Of a DNA stretch of 64,000 nucleotides, positions 8,241 through 17,277 are shown piece after piece; position 1 is the stretch's first letter, and every line of letters starts with the position of its first letter. A program made the translations under genes and the position numbers. Under the pieces are notes generated by a model that worked only from the letters and a program-made list of their open reading frames with translations, ran no database searches and was not told where the DNA came from. This DNA is from Saprospiraceae bacterium (GTDB taxonomy: Bacteria > Bacteroidota > Bacteroidia > Chitinophagales > Saprospiraceae), in NCBI GenBank assembly GCA_013214355.1, contig JABSSL010000012.1, positions 62,001 to 126,000 on the forward strand, in the 5' to 3' direction.

Positions 8241-10076
8241 TTAGGAGATTTGATCTTTTGAGGGTAGAGGCATATTGATGGTGATTCGGGTTCCTTGATT
8301 TGGGGTAGAGTGGATAAATAAGCGCCCGTTAATGAAATTGACGCGTTCTCGCATAAAGGAGATCCCCATTCCAGAGCCATCTTCGGCTATCTTACGTTTG
8401 GGGTTTTGTACATCGAATCCTCGACCATCATCGTCAACCAGGATACTGAGAATTTCCTCACTATGTGATAGTGTGATTAGGATATAATTTGATTCTGCAT
8501 ACTTAATGGCATTGTTAACGGCTTCCTGGGTGATCCGATAGAGGTTGGTTTCGGTAATAGAATCGAAGCGTTGACTGAAATTTGTTCGATTTTCAAATAG
8601 GATCTGTTTGCCGGTAAGTTTGCTCAATTCGCTAGCCAGTTTTTGTAGACCAGGACTAATGCCATAATCGGAGAGTTCCGGAGGAGTAAGGTTGAAGGTG
8701 GCGATCCTAACGCCTCTAATCAGCCCAGTCGCAATATCGTTGATCTCGGCTAACTTGTCTTTAGCTTCGGTAAGTTGCTGTAGGTTGATGGATTGGAGAT
8801 TAAACCGTAAGGCCGTGAGCATTTGACCGATACCGTCATGCATGTCCCGAGCGATTCGTTTCCGCTCTTCTTCCTGAGCTTCAATAACCTGTGAGGAGAG
8901 GATCTTTTGCTGTTGAATTTTTTCTTGAAATTGTTTCTCCTTGAGTTCGTCAATCTCTATTTGGGCTCTTTTTCGAGAGGTAATGTTGGAGCAGAGAATA
9001 AGTAAGTCTTGCTTAACACCACTCCTGTTAACGGGTACGATGGACATTTCCAACCAGAGGCGATCATTCTTATGGGTGGTTAACTCGATCTCACCATTCC
9101 ATATAGCAGAAGTCGTACTTTTTAGCAAGGTTTGTAAATACTCCTGTTCTCCTTCGTTGGCGCTCATCAAATCTGCCAATGCTCCCCGCGTTTCTTCCTC
9201 CTCAATGCCCAATAAATCTCTAAACTTCTTGCTAAGGTAAACCACCTTACCATCGGTGGTCGCACTTGCGAATAAGGCAGCCTGATCCACTGCAAAATTC
9301 AAGGCACGTAGTTCATTCAAGGATTGCTCCTTGGCGCGATACAGCTCCTCGACTTCACGGGCCATGGTTTTGGCCTCCGTCTCCGCCTTTACCAGATTAC
9401 CAATCGTATGTTGCATGCGGACGGCGGCGGGTCTAAACAGAAAAAATAGTTCCGCTACGAGTATAGCCAAGGCGATGAATAGCAATAGGAGTTCAATTCG
9501 CCTCAACTGGTGAATCTTACGAGTAGCTTCTTTATCATATTGAGCTACGATCTGGTCCATTTGCTTAAGAAATGGCCCTTCATTGATCAGCAACTGTTCT
9601 AGTAAAGGTGGTAGCTGATCAGCCTGCCCTGGCTGATTAACTCCCTGTAGCACTCCTTGAATGCTTTGGACCATGTTATCGTAGTAAGGACTAATCTGGC
9701 GGAACATCTCTTCAATGGCGGGACTATTAGACTTGGTTGTACCGGCGCGGAGATCCTCATGTGCGCCTTGCCATAGTTGCAGTGTTTGTTGAAGGTTCTG
9801 TACAGAGAGGGGAGGGTTCTGGTAGTTGGCCTCACTAAGTAGCAGCACCTCCTTAACCAGCTTTTGACTTAGCATTCTTTGCCGACCTGCAACATTGACA
9901 ATGTGGGAGTCTCCTAGTTGAGCCTGGAGGTGACTCTGTACCAACAGCTGACTTATAATGATGGACAAAGCTATAGCGCTTAGCGCAATAATGTAGAGCC
10001 GACTCAACCGACGGAAGGTAGTTTGCTCTAAAGACTTATTTCCTTTTTGCGGATCGCTTTGGCCTGCTTGCATCAA
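8241..10076 (-). CDS. sensor histidine kinase with PilJ/NarX-like nitrate-sensing domain
   Basis: A 611-residue membrane kinase. Domains in order: TM1 (about 28-47), a periplasmic PilJ-type helical domain (about 50-190), TM2 (about 195-216), a coiled linker, a PAS domain (about 250-370), HisKA_3 with the phospho-accepting histidine in RIARDMHDGIGQM, and HATPase_c with DDDGRGFD and GSGMGISFMRERV. Residues 58-73 read HIVNVAGRQRMLSQKL, which matches the P-box of NarX/NarQ-type nitrate sensors right after TM1. Together with the NarL-type partner and flanking nitrate genes this strongly suggests nitrate or nitrite sensing. It follows nirD by 45 bp. Start may be Met1 or Met2. Confidence 0.88.
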   Translation of the reverse strand: MMQAGQSDPQKGNKSLEQTTFRRLSRLYIIALSAIALSIIISQLLVQSHLQAQLGDSHIVNVAGRQRMLSQKLVKEVLLLSEANYQNPPLSVQNLQQTLQLWQGAHEDLRAGTTKSNSPAIEEMFRQISPYYDNMVQSIQGVLQGVNQPGQADQLPPLLEQLLINEGPFLKQMDQIVAQYDKEATRKIHQLRRIELLLLFIALAILVAELFFLFRPAAVRMQHTIGNLVKAETEAKTMAREVEELYRAKEQSLNELRALNFAVDQAALFASATTDGKVVYLSKKFRDLLGIEEEETRGALADLMSANEGEQEYLQTLLKSTTSAIWNGEIELTTHKNDRLWLEMSIVPVNRSGVKQDLLILCSNITSRKRAQIEIDELKEKQFQEKIQQQKILSSQVIEAQEEERKRIARDMHDGIGQMLTALRFNLQSINLQQLTEAKDKLAEINDIATGLIRGVRIATFNLTPPELSDYGISPGLQKLASELSKLTGKQILFENRTNFSQRFDSITETNLYRITQEAVNNAIKYAESNYILITLSHSEEILSILVDDDGRGFDVQNPKRKIAEDGSGMGISFMRERVNFINGRLFIHSTPNQGTRITINMPLPSKDQIS

Positions 10077-10121
10077 GATAAGTTAAGGAATAGTTGGAAT
10101 TCCAAAAATAGAAAACTGAAA

Positions 10122-10499
10122 CTACTCCTTGAATCCAATATATACTTTTCCGTCCTGCACTTTGACTGGATACGTAGCAATGGAGGGGAGATCGCCATTT
10201 AAATTCTCTCCTGTTTCAAGCGAGAAAGTCTTTTTATGTAGCGCACAGGCTACTTTAGGAACACCGTTTTCATCCCCTAATAGCCCACGAGAAAGTACCA
10301 TTTCTAGCTTGTGTGGACATAGATTTTGGCAGGCGTACCATTGCCCTTTGCGTTCGAAGTAGAAGACTGCGATCTGCATGCCTTTATATTTAACGCATAC
10401 CCCGCCATTCTTGGGAAATTGATGGACAGGAGCTACTTCGTACCAATACCTAACCGATGCAAGATTGACAGATGTATATTGTGCTAATAGAGCTTCCAT
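10122..10499 (-). CDS. nirD: nitrite reductase [NAD(P)H] small subunit, Rieske-type
   Basis: Small subunit of the assimilatory NADH nitrite reductase, 125 residues, matching the family length. The Rieske ligands are visible: CPH in CQNLCPHKLEMV and CALH in VACALHKKTFSLETG. The second half (VLSRGLLGDENG, FSLETGENLNGD) is of the proteobacterial NirD type, yet E. coli NirD has lost these cysteines and histidines. Here a [2Fe-2S] cluster can probably form. The gene follows nirB by 45 bp and precedes the histidine kinase by 45 bp, so the three are likely cotranscribed. Confidence 0.92.
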   Translation of the reverse strand: MEALLAQYTSVNLASVRYWYEVAPVHQFPKNGGVCVKYKGMQIAVFYFERKGQWYACQNLCPHKLEMVLSRGLLGDENGVPKVACALHKKTFSLETGENLNGDLPSIATYPVKVQDGKVYIGFKE

Positions 10500-10544
10500 T
10501 TCTGAAAATTTTAAGTTGGAAATGTGACCAAGAGTGACTTGAGC

Positions 10545-13052
10545 TTACCAGGGTTTTGGCATCTTTTGATCTCGCAGCGGGACAAAGGTGAGGTTGTCAT
10601 CGCTATCCTCTGAATTGATGAAATGGCGGAACCGCTGCTTTAATTCCGGGTTGTCTACGACCTGTTTCCATTCGCATTGGTAGGTATTTACTAATGCTCC
10701 CATTTGCTCCTCTAGTTCTTCAGCAATTCCTAAGGAATCCTGTATGACCACTTGTTTTAGGTAGTCTATGCCTCCTTCGAGTTGTTCTAGCCAAGCGGCG
10801 GTGCGCGTTAAAGGAGCAGCTGTTTTGATGTAGAACATAAGGAAGCGGTCGATGTACTTGATGCAAGTGGCGTTATCGATGTTTTCGGCGAGTAGTAGCG
10901 CATGCTTGGGTTTAGCACCTCCATTTCCACAGACATAAAGATTCCAGCCTTCCTCCGTAGCAATCACGCCAAAGTCTTTGCAGCGGGCTTCCGCACATTC
11001 TCGAATACAACCTGATACTCCGCCCTTGAGCTTATGCGGCGCCCGAATGCCTTTATAGCGATTCTCTAATTCCACCGCAAAACTCACACTTTCATCCATT
11101 CCGAATCTACACCAGGTGGAACCCACACAACTCTTTACAGTCCTGAGGGCCTTGCCATAGGCATGGCCACTCTCAAACCCTGCTGCAATCAACTCTTCCC
11201 AGATTTGAGGAAGATCATTGAGCTTGGCGCCAAACATATCGATACGTTGTCCGCCGGTGATCTTGGTATAGAGGTCGTACTTCTGAGCCACTTTGCCCAT
11301 GGCGATCAGCTTCTCTGGGGTGATTTCGCCACCAGGAACGCGCGGTACAATAGAGTAGGTACCATTGCGCTGGATATTGGCTAAGAAGCGATCATTGGTA
11401 TCTTGAATGGTTTCTTGTTTGACTGCGGTTTCATTGTAAAGACTGGCGAAAATAGAAGCCAGGGCTGGCTTACATTGCTCACAGCCATCTCCATGTCCAA
11501 GTTCATCCAGGGCTTGATCGTAGCTTTCTATCCCTTTGATACTAATGAGATCAAACAATTCTCTTCGACTATAGGGGAAGTGTTCACAAATATGTGCTTT
11601 GACGGACTTACCCATCGACTTCAAAGTTTCTCGGAGTAAGTCATTTACCATGGGTTTGCAGCCACCGCAACCCGTGCTAGCTTTTGTTTCCTTGCAGAGT
11701 CCCTTGATGGTTTCACAACCTTTTTCTCCAATGGCCTCTATCAGGTCGCCTTTTGTTACAGACTCACAAGCACAGATCAAGGCTTGATCTGGCAGATCCA
11801 TGACGCCTCCCATGGCAGCTCCTTCTCCGTTTCTTGGCCCAAGAATTAGATCTTCCGGGTGAGGGGGCAAAGGCATTTCCAATTGGGTCATCTGGAGCAG
11901 CATATTGTAATCTGCTGCATCTCCTATCAAAATTCCGCCTAGCAGTTTCTGCCCGTCCAGAGAGACATTAATTCTTTTATAGAGTCCTTTGTTTTTATCC
12001 TCATAGACAATAGCTCGGCTTTCTTGTAGCTCACCCATAGCATCCCCGAAACTAGCCACATCAACACCAATTAATTTGAGTTTAGTGGACATATCAATCT
12101 CTCCCTCCATAGCTTTATCTTCTTGCAAGAGCTGAGCCACGCAAATATCTGCCATGTCATAGCCTGGGGCTACTAATCCGTAAATCTTTTCCTGATATAA
12201 AGCCACTTCTCCGATCGCGTAAACAGCTGGAGCAGAAGTTTGCATCTTATCGTTGACCTGAACGCCTCCTCGAGGACCTATCTCAATCTTTGCTTCACGT
12301 GCCAATTCATCACGGGGACGAATACCGGCGGATATCACCAACATAGAAGTGCTATGTGACTCACCATCCGCGAAGTGCATTTCTTCTATCCGTCCATCCC
12401 CAGTAATGTCAGTAGTTGATTTGGATGTCAAGACCTCGATACCTAAACCTTCGATAGTGGTCTGGAGCATTTTGGCACCTGCCTCATCCAATTGTCGCGG
12501 CATTAGCCGTGGCGCGAATTCTATCACACTGGGTTCCATGTCTAGGTCTAGGAGTGCCTTGGCTGCTTCTAGGCCTAAGAGCCCTCCGCCTAGTACGGAG
12601 GCTTTGAAGGAACCTCCTTTTTTCATTTTCTCGCCGTAAGCAATAATGGCATCTAGGTCTTCAATGGTTCGATAGACAAAGACTCCATTTTTATGTACAC
12701 CAGGAATTGGGGGTACAAAGGGAGAAGATCCAGTAGCTAAGACCAGATAGTCGTAGGAAGCTTGGTTTCCTTTATGCGTGCTTATGGTTTTCTTCCTTGT
12801 TGAAATGGCGGTGACCAACTCTCCTGTGCATAGCTCAATGCCGTTTTCCTCGTACCATTCCTGTGGAGCTAGGATCAAGTTTTCTTCCGCTTGTTTTTCA
12901 AAGTATTCACTCAAATGGACTCGATCGTATGCTGGACGAGGTTCTTCTCCAAATACCGTTATATCAAATTGTTCAGCGGCTTTTGCTACTAATTTTTCAC
13001 AAAATTTATAACCGACCATTCCGTTACCAATGACAATTACCTTTTTCTTCAT
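10545..13052 (-). CDS. nirB: nitrite reductase [NAD(P)H] large subunit
   Basis: Reduces nitrite to ammonium in the cytoplasm with NAD(P)H, FAD, [4Fe-4S] and siroheme; 835 residues, the usual length. An N-terminal FAD/NAD(P)H oxidoreductase domain starts with VIVIGNGMVGYKFCEKL and carries the second dinucleotide motif VLGGGLLGLEAA. Two BFD-like [2Fe-2S] segments follow; the first contains CACESVTKGDL and TGCGGCKPMV, the second HICEHFPYSRREL and GDGCEQCKP. The C-terminal siroheme domain has the four cluster cysteines in SCVGSTWCRFG and GGVSGCIRECAEARC. It is the first gene of the minus-strand nir operon and diverges from cobA, which makes its cofactor precursor. Confidence 0.96.
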   Translation of the reverse strand: MKKKVIVIGNGMVGYKFCEKLVAKAAEQFDITVFGEEPRPAYDRVHLSEYFEKQAEENLILAPQEWYEENGIELCTGELVTAISTRKKTISTHKGNQASYDYLVLATGSSPFVPPIPGVHKNGVFVYRTIEDLDAIIAYGEKMKKGGSFKASVLGGGLLGLEAAKALLDLDMEPSVIEFAPRLMPRQLDEAGAKMLQTTIEGLGIEVLTSKSTTDITGDGRIEEMHFADGESHSTSMLVISAGIRPRDELAREAKIEIGPRGGVQVNDKMQTSAPAVYAIGEVALYQEKIYGLVAPGYDMADICVAQLLQEDKAMEGEIDMSTKLKLIGVDVASFGDAMGELQESRAIVYEDKNKGLYKRINVSLDGQKLLGGILIGDAADYNMLLQMTQLEMPLPPHPEDLILGPRNGEGAAMGGVMDLPDQALICACESVTKGDLIEAIGEKGCETIKGLCKETKASTGCGGCKPMVNDLLRETLKSMGKSVKAHICEHFPYSRRELFDLISIKGIESYDQALDELGHGDGCEQCKPALASIFASLYNETAVKQETIQDTNDRFLANIQRNGTYSIVPRVPGGEITPEKLIAMGKVAQKYDLYTKITGGQRIDMFGAKLNDLPQIWEELIAAGFESGHAYGKALRTVKSCVGSTWCRFGMDESVSFAVELENRYKGIRAPHKLKGGVSGCIRECAEARCKDFGVIATEEGWNLYVCGNGGAKPKHALLLAENIDNATCIKYIDRFLMFYIKTAAPLTRTAAWLEQLEGGIDYLKQVVIQDSLGIAEELEEQMGALVNTYQCEWKQVVDNPELKQRFRHFINSEDSDDNLTFVPLRDQKMPKPW

Positions 13053-13080
13053 ATTAGGTACTTTTTAATCATTTACATGC

Positions 13081-13118
13081 CAAAACTAAGCAATTATACT
13101 TAAAAATACTTAGTTTTG
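13081..13118. promoter_or_regulatory. divergent nirB/cobA promoter: back-to-back -7 boxes forming a 10-bp inverted repeat
   Basis: CAAAACTAAG (13081-13090) and CTTAGTTTTG (13109-13118) are a perfect inverted repeat. Each arm contains TAGTTTTG, a full match to the TAnnTTTG -7 consensus, one firing toward nirB and one toward cobA. The 18-bp centre holds TACTTA at 13097-13102, and a second copy at 13107-13112 overlaps the right arm, 10 bp away. Neither promoter shows a -33 TTTG. One activator or repressor bound here could control both genes. Confidence 0.6.
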
Positions 13119-13122
13119 AATT

Positions 13123-13953
13123 ATGAAATACGTAAAAAATACTGATTTTTTGAATTTGCCGCGCCTCAGTCTAATAGGGGCAGGGCCTGGAGATCCGGAA
13201 TTAATTAGCCGAAAAGGATACCGATTATTGCAAGAAGCGGATGTCGTATTATATGATGCTTTAGTGAGTCAGGAATTGCTTGATGAGTTACCGCAAAACG
13301 TGCATAAAGTCTATGTGGGTAAAAGATGCGGCCAGCATTCCTGGACTCAGGATGAGATTAATCAGTTTTTAGTAGACTGTGCCTTTAGATATGGTCACGT
13401 GGTTCGCTTGAAGGGGGGAGATCCTTTTGTGTTTGGTAGAGGGCATGAGGAACTGCAGTTTGCACAAGCTTACGGAATACCGGTAGAGGTAGTTCCTGGA
13501 ATTAGCAGTGCAATCGCCGGGCCCGCTAGTGTCGGAATTCCGGTAACGCATCGAGGAATAAGCAATAGCTTTTGGGTCGTCACTGCCACCACTAGAAAAC
13601 ATCAAATCTCCAAAGACCTAAAACTGGCTGCTCAATCCTCTTCCACCCTGGTGATCTTAATGGGGACCAGGAAGCTGTCTAACATTGTACAACTCGTATT
13701 GCAGCATCGCCCAGTCGAGACGCCTGTAGGTTTGATAGAGTCTGCTACTTTGCCTCATGCTAGGACCATCCTCGGGAATCTTGGAGAAATAGAAAAACTC
13801 GCAGTAGAGCAACAATTTAGTGCACCTGGAATAATTGTAGTCGGGGAGGTAGCAGGTTTACATCCATTTTTTCAAGATAAAAGAAGACGCGATACGCCAT
13901 TTATGAATCAACCTGAGCAAGCGGTGCAATCCTCCAGCTCGATCGCGAAATAA
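13123..13953 (+). CDS. cobA: uroporphyrinogen-III C-methyltransferase (siroheme synthesis)
   Basis: Methylates uroporphyrinogen III twice with SAM to precorrin-2, the first step to siroheme for NirB. The 276-residue protein has the single-domain SUMT form. The family signature GAGPGDPELISRKGYRLLQ is near the N-terminus, followed by YDALVS, RLKGGDPFVFGRGHEEL and VEVVPGISSAIAGPASVGIP. No precorrin-2 dehydrogenase (CysG-N) domain is fused, so those steps must be encoded elsewhere. It diverges from nirB with a 70-bp shared promoter region. The predicted transcription start falls at or within a few bases of the ATG, so the mRNA may be leaderless. Confidence 0.94.
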   Translation: MKYVKNTDFLNLPRLSLIGAGPGDPELISRKGYRLLQEADVVLYDALVSQELLDELPQNVHKVYVGKRCGQHSWTQDEINQFLVDCAFRYGHVVRLKGGDPFVFGRGHEELQFAQAYGIPVEVVPGISSAIAGPASVGIPVTHRGISNSFWVVTATTRKHQISKDLKLAAQSSSTLVILMGTRKLSNIVQLVLQHRPVETPVGLIESATLPHARTILGNLGEIEKLAVEQQFSAPGIIVVGEVAGLHPFFQDKRRRDTPFMNQPEQAVQSSSSIAK

Positions 13954-14019
13954 GGAACCTCCTGAGTCATAAATCAGCAGTAAGCAGTTGTATTGAGCCT
14001 CATCTTCTGGCCATGACTG

Positions 14020-14049
14020 TAAGTTTGTCCAGACTTTTACTTAAGTTTG
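14020..14049 (+). promoter_or_regulatory. tandem TAAGTTTG boxes before the lipoprotein gene
   Basis: TAAGTTTG occurs at 14020-14027 and again at 14042-14049, 22 bp apart; both fit TAnnTTTG. The second lies 17 bp before the ATG at 14067 and is the likelier -7 element. The TTTG of the first may serve as an imperfectly spaced -33 box. Confidence 0.4.
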
Positions 14050-14066
14050 GTTAAACGACTACTAGT

Positions 14067-14867
14067 ATGAAATCAAAACTACTCTTTCTTTGCTTGGCAC
14101 TGTTGACCCTCAGCTGTACAAGTGAAACACCAGCAACTGAGAACAGCACACCACAGGATCCCTTGGCACATATCACTGACGGAGAAGTGAAAAGAGTCCT
14201 CACCGCGGCCATGGATAAGGCGGGTGGACTAGATCGGTGGAATAAGCTAGCCTCTTTGCAGTTTACTAAAGACTACTCCTTATTATTAGAATCAGGTGAG
14301 GTAGAAAATGCCGCTTTCCAGCAACATCTCTACACTTTTGGTACAAACCCAACTGTTGATATCAGATGGGAAAAGGAGGGAAAGACGAATGCGATCCATT
14401 TCAAAGAAGGTCAATACCAGAAATTATTGAACGATGCGCCAGATACGTCCATGGCCCAACAATCCGTCATCAACACCGTCCTCAGCGCTACTTTTGTGGT
14501 GAGTATTCCCTTTAAATTATTGGATGAGGGTGTTCAGTTGTCTTATAGTGGCCTAGATACACTAGCCAATGGAAAGGTGGTAGAGGTATTACAAGCCTCC
14601 TATGATCCCGAGGAACACGCTGAGCATAGTACGCCTGATATTTGGAAGCATTATTATGACGCAGAGGACTTCACCTTCTTAGCTTACATGGTCCAACATG
14701 CAGACCATTACAGCTACGTCGAAAATCAGAGCTTCCACGAAGTAGAAGGATTCTTGTTGCCGAAAACGCGAAAGAGCTATCGAGTGGACGAAGATAGAAA
14801 TCTGCTTTATCTACGAGCAGATTATGCCTACGATGATTATAGTTTGGAATGGTCGACAGCTGATTAA
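14067..14867 (+). CDS. predicted lipoprotein, LolA/DUF6503-like
   Basis: A 266-residue exported lipoprotein. The signal MKSKLLFLCLALLTLSCTSE ends in lipobox LTLSC. The mature protein begins with a Ser/Thr/Pro linker and then a beta-rich domain with AMDKAGGLDRWNKLASLQFT near the start, a pattern of Bacteroidota outer-membrane-lipoprotein-sorting-like (DUF6503-type) families. Its partner and ligand are unknown. It follows cobA by 113 bp with its own promoter boxes and converges closely (6 bp) with the dehydrogenase gene on the other strand. The family name is from memory of the pattern and is tentative. Confidence 0.72.
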   Translation: MKSKLLFLCLALLTLSCTSETPATENSTPQDPLAHITDGEVKRVLTAAMDKAGGLDRWNKLASLQFTKDYSLLLESGEVENAAFQQHLYTFGTNPTVDIRWEKEGKTNAIHFKEGQYQKLLNDAPDTSMAQQSVINTVLSATFVVSIPFKLLDEGVQLSYSGLDTLANGKVVEVLQASYDPEEHAEHSTPDIWKHYYDAEDFTFLAYMVQHADHYSYVENQSFHEVEGFLLPKTRKSYRVDEDRNLLYLRADYAYDDYSLEWSTAD

Positions 14868-14873
14868 ATTATG

Positions 14874-17252
14874 CTAAGCGGGAAATCGAATAGGGTCGCT
14901 TTCTTGCATCATTTGATACACTTTCCAGAAAACATCAATTGTGCTAGGTTTGGAGAAGTAATCTCCATCATCACCGAAGGCAGGACGATGCGCTTTTGCT
15001 GTTAGAGTAGCTGGGGGCGAATCTAGGTATTGGTAGCCTCCTTGTTCTTCCAGGACTTGTTGAAGCATAAAGGCACTGGCCCCTCCAGGAACATCCTCAT
15101 CTAGAAACAAAATACGGTTTGTTTTTTGGAGTGAATGTAGGATACGATGTTCCAGGTCAAACGGTAATAGCGTTTGCACATCAATCAATTCGACCTGTAT
15201 TCCTTTATCTGCAAGTAACGGGAGTGCTGCTTGGGCAATTCGAACACAACTGCCATAGGTTACCAAGGTCAAGTCATGCCCATCCTGTAATACCTCAGGC
15301 GTGCCCAGAGCCACTCTGAAGTTATCCAGGTTGTCTGGGAGTCGTTCCTTAACCCGGTATCCATTCAGGCATTCGATTAGAATGGCAGGGTCATCAGATT
15401 GCAGTAGCGTCTGATACATTCCGGCCGCCTGTACCATATTGCGTGGGACTAAAACATAAATCCCTCTCATAGAATGTAATAACATGCCCAAGGGAGATCC
15501 CGAATGCCAAATACCTTCCAAGCGATGACCACGAGTGCGTATTATGGTAGGGGCTATTTGAGTGCCCTTGGTGCGATAGCGTAGCGTAGCCAGATCATCG
15601 GTGAGCGGGGAGAAGGCATATGCGAGATAATCTAGATACTGTAATTCAGCGATAGGTCTAAGGCCGCGCATGGCTAGCCCAATACCTTGTCCGGCGATGG
15701 TCCATTCCCGGATCCCGGTATCGAATATTCGTTCTTCTCCATACTTTGCCTGTAGCCCTGCAAAAGCCTGATTCACCCCTCCAATTTGACCAACATCCTC
15801 ACCAAAGGCTAGTAGATTGGGATACTGGGCCAAGGCCTGATCGAAGAAATGGTTTAGGATTTCGTGACCATTTAGGCTGGGTGAGGATTCTGAGTATTGG
15901 GCGGGAATGGGAGCAACTTGCAGGGCAGAGCGTGGCGTATCACTATGAAGGTGGGTGGAGTATCTGGCTTTGCCTTCCTTTTGAGCATCCATTATCCATT
16001 CCGTAAGCATTTTTTGGCTAGCTAGGTCTTGGCCATGAATGGCTATTTGCATCTGCCGAGCATTGTCCAAGATATGGCTCAGGGCAGGATTCTTTAGGGC
16101 GGCTAGATCCTGTGCGATATTCGACATAGCTGAGCTGTTATCCACTTCTTTAATAAGACGCTGGTAGATATCGGTAACGGTTTGCCGCATAGCTTCGACG
16201 GGTTGACTATAGGCATCCCAGGCTTTATCTCGGCACGCTTCAGCTTCTTTCTTAGCCGCTATTTGAATGGATTCTAGTTCTGCAGGACTGGCTAATCCTT
16301 CGGAAATGATCCATTGTTCAAAATGCCGATTACAATCCATTTCCTTTTCCCAAGCGAGTCGGCTGGCAGGTTTATAGCGCTCATGCGATCCTGAGGTAGA
16401 ATGTCCATATTGCTGGGTGCACTCCTGGACGTGGAATATAGCCGGAATGTGGGTCTCTCGAATCTTGGCAATGCCCGCTTTGAAAGTATCGCACAGGGCT
16501 TGGTAATCCCAGGCTTTTACCGCATAAATGTCGAGGCCTCTTCCTTGCTCATCTACCTGAAAACCAGCCAAAGCCTCGGAGATATTTTCCTTGGTCATTT
16601 GATACTTGGCAGGTACAGAAATCCCATAACCATCATCAACAACAATGTAGGCAATAGGAACTCGCATCACGCCGGCTGCATTCACAGCTTCAAAAAATAC
16701 ACCTTCTACGGCTGAGGCATCGCCAATGGTACAAAATATAACTTCATTTCCTGCTTGAGAGAACTGACCTTTCGCATCGAGTTTAGGTAGAGATCGGTAT
16801 ACTTTAGAAGCATTGGCCAAGCCTAGAGCATGAGCTACATGGCCAGCTACTGGCGAGATGGTAGAGGCTGCATTGAGGCGGTCGGTGTGGGGAAGCCAGT
16901 TTCCGTCCGAGTCTACTAAAGGTGTGCTGTAGTGATTCGTCATCTGTCGACCGCCGGAAAGCGGATCATTAATCGCATCTCCATATAGCGCCGCAAAGAA
17001 GTCTATCGGACTAGCGATCCCGAGCCTGAACATCAAGGTTTGATCCCGGTAGTAGCCCGACCAAAAATCTCCCTTTTCAAAGGTTTTAGCCAATGCAACC
17101 AGTGGGAGTTCCTTGCCCGCATTGCCGGCCCCAAACTTGGCTCGACCATTCAAAACTTCTTTGCGCAGTAAAAAACTGACCTCGCGGCTGAGGAGACAAC
17201 AATGATAATCTTGTAGGACTTCTTCTTTGGTCAACTTGGAGATGGCTTTCAT
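14874..17252 (-). CDS. 2-oxoacid dehydrogenase E1 component, fused alpha and beta subunits
   Basis: Thiamine-diphosphate enzyme that decarboxylates branched-chain or related 2-oxoacids and hands the acyl group to an E2 lipoyl protein. The 792 residues join both E1 halves. The alpha part (about 1-400) has the ThDP motif GDASAVEGVFFEAVNAAG with DDGYGISVP. The beta part (from about 470) shows LLAFGEDVGQIGGVNQAFAG, GLAMRGLRPIAELQYLDYL and a C-terminal transketolase domain with VTYGSCVRIAQAA and FLDEDVPGG. Such alpha-beta fusions are common in Bacteroidota. No E2 or E3 gene is nearby, so the substrate cannot be fixed; branched-chain 2-oxoacids are the usual guess. Confidence 0.88.
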   Translation of the reverse strand: MKAISKLTKEEVLQDYHCCLLSREVSFLLRKEVLNGRAKFGAGNAGKELPLVALAKTFEKGDFWSGYYRDQTLMFRLGIASPIDFFAALYGDAINDPLSGGRQMTNHYSTPLVDSDGNWLPHTDRLNAASTISPVAGHVAHALGLANASKVYRSLPKLDAKGQFSQAGNEVIFCTIGDASAVEGVFFEAVNAAGVMRVPIAYIVVDDGYGISVPAKYQMTKENISEALAGFQVDEQGRGLDIYAVKAWDYQALCDTFKAGIAKIRETHIPAIFHVQECTQQYGHSTSGSHERYKPASRLAWEKEMDCNRHFEQWIISEGLASPAELESIQIAAKKEAEACRDKAWDAYSQPVEAMRQTVTDIYQRLIKEVDNSSAMSNIAQDLAALKNPALSHILDNARQMQIAIHGQDLASQKMLTEWIMDAQKEGKARYSTHLHSDTPRSALQVAPIPAQYSESSPSLNGHEILNHFFDQALAQYPNLLAFGEDVGQIGGVNQAFAGLQAKYGEERIFDTGIREWTIAGQGIGLAMRGLRPIAELQYLDYLAYAFSPLTDDLATLRYRTKGTQIAPTIIRTRGHRLEGIWHSGSPLGMLLHSMRGIYVLVPRNMVQAAGMYQTLLQSDDPAILIECLNGYRVKERLPDNLDNFRVALGTPEVLQDGHDLTLVTYGSCVRIAQAALPLLADKGIQVELIDVQTLLPFDLEHRILHSLQKTNRILFLDEDVPGGASAFMLQQVLEEQGGYQYLDSPPATLTAKAHRPAFGDDGDYFSKPSTIDVFWKVYQMMQESDPIRFPA

Positions 17253-17277
17253 GTAAAAAGGGATTGATGACTACCTC

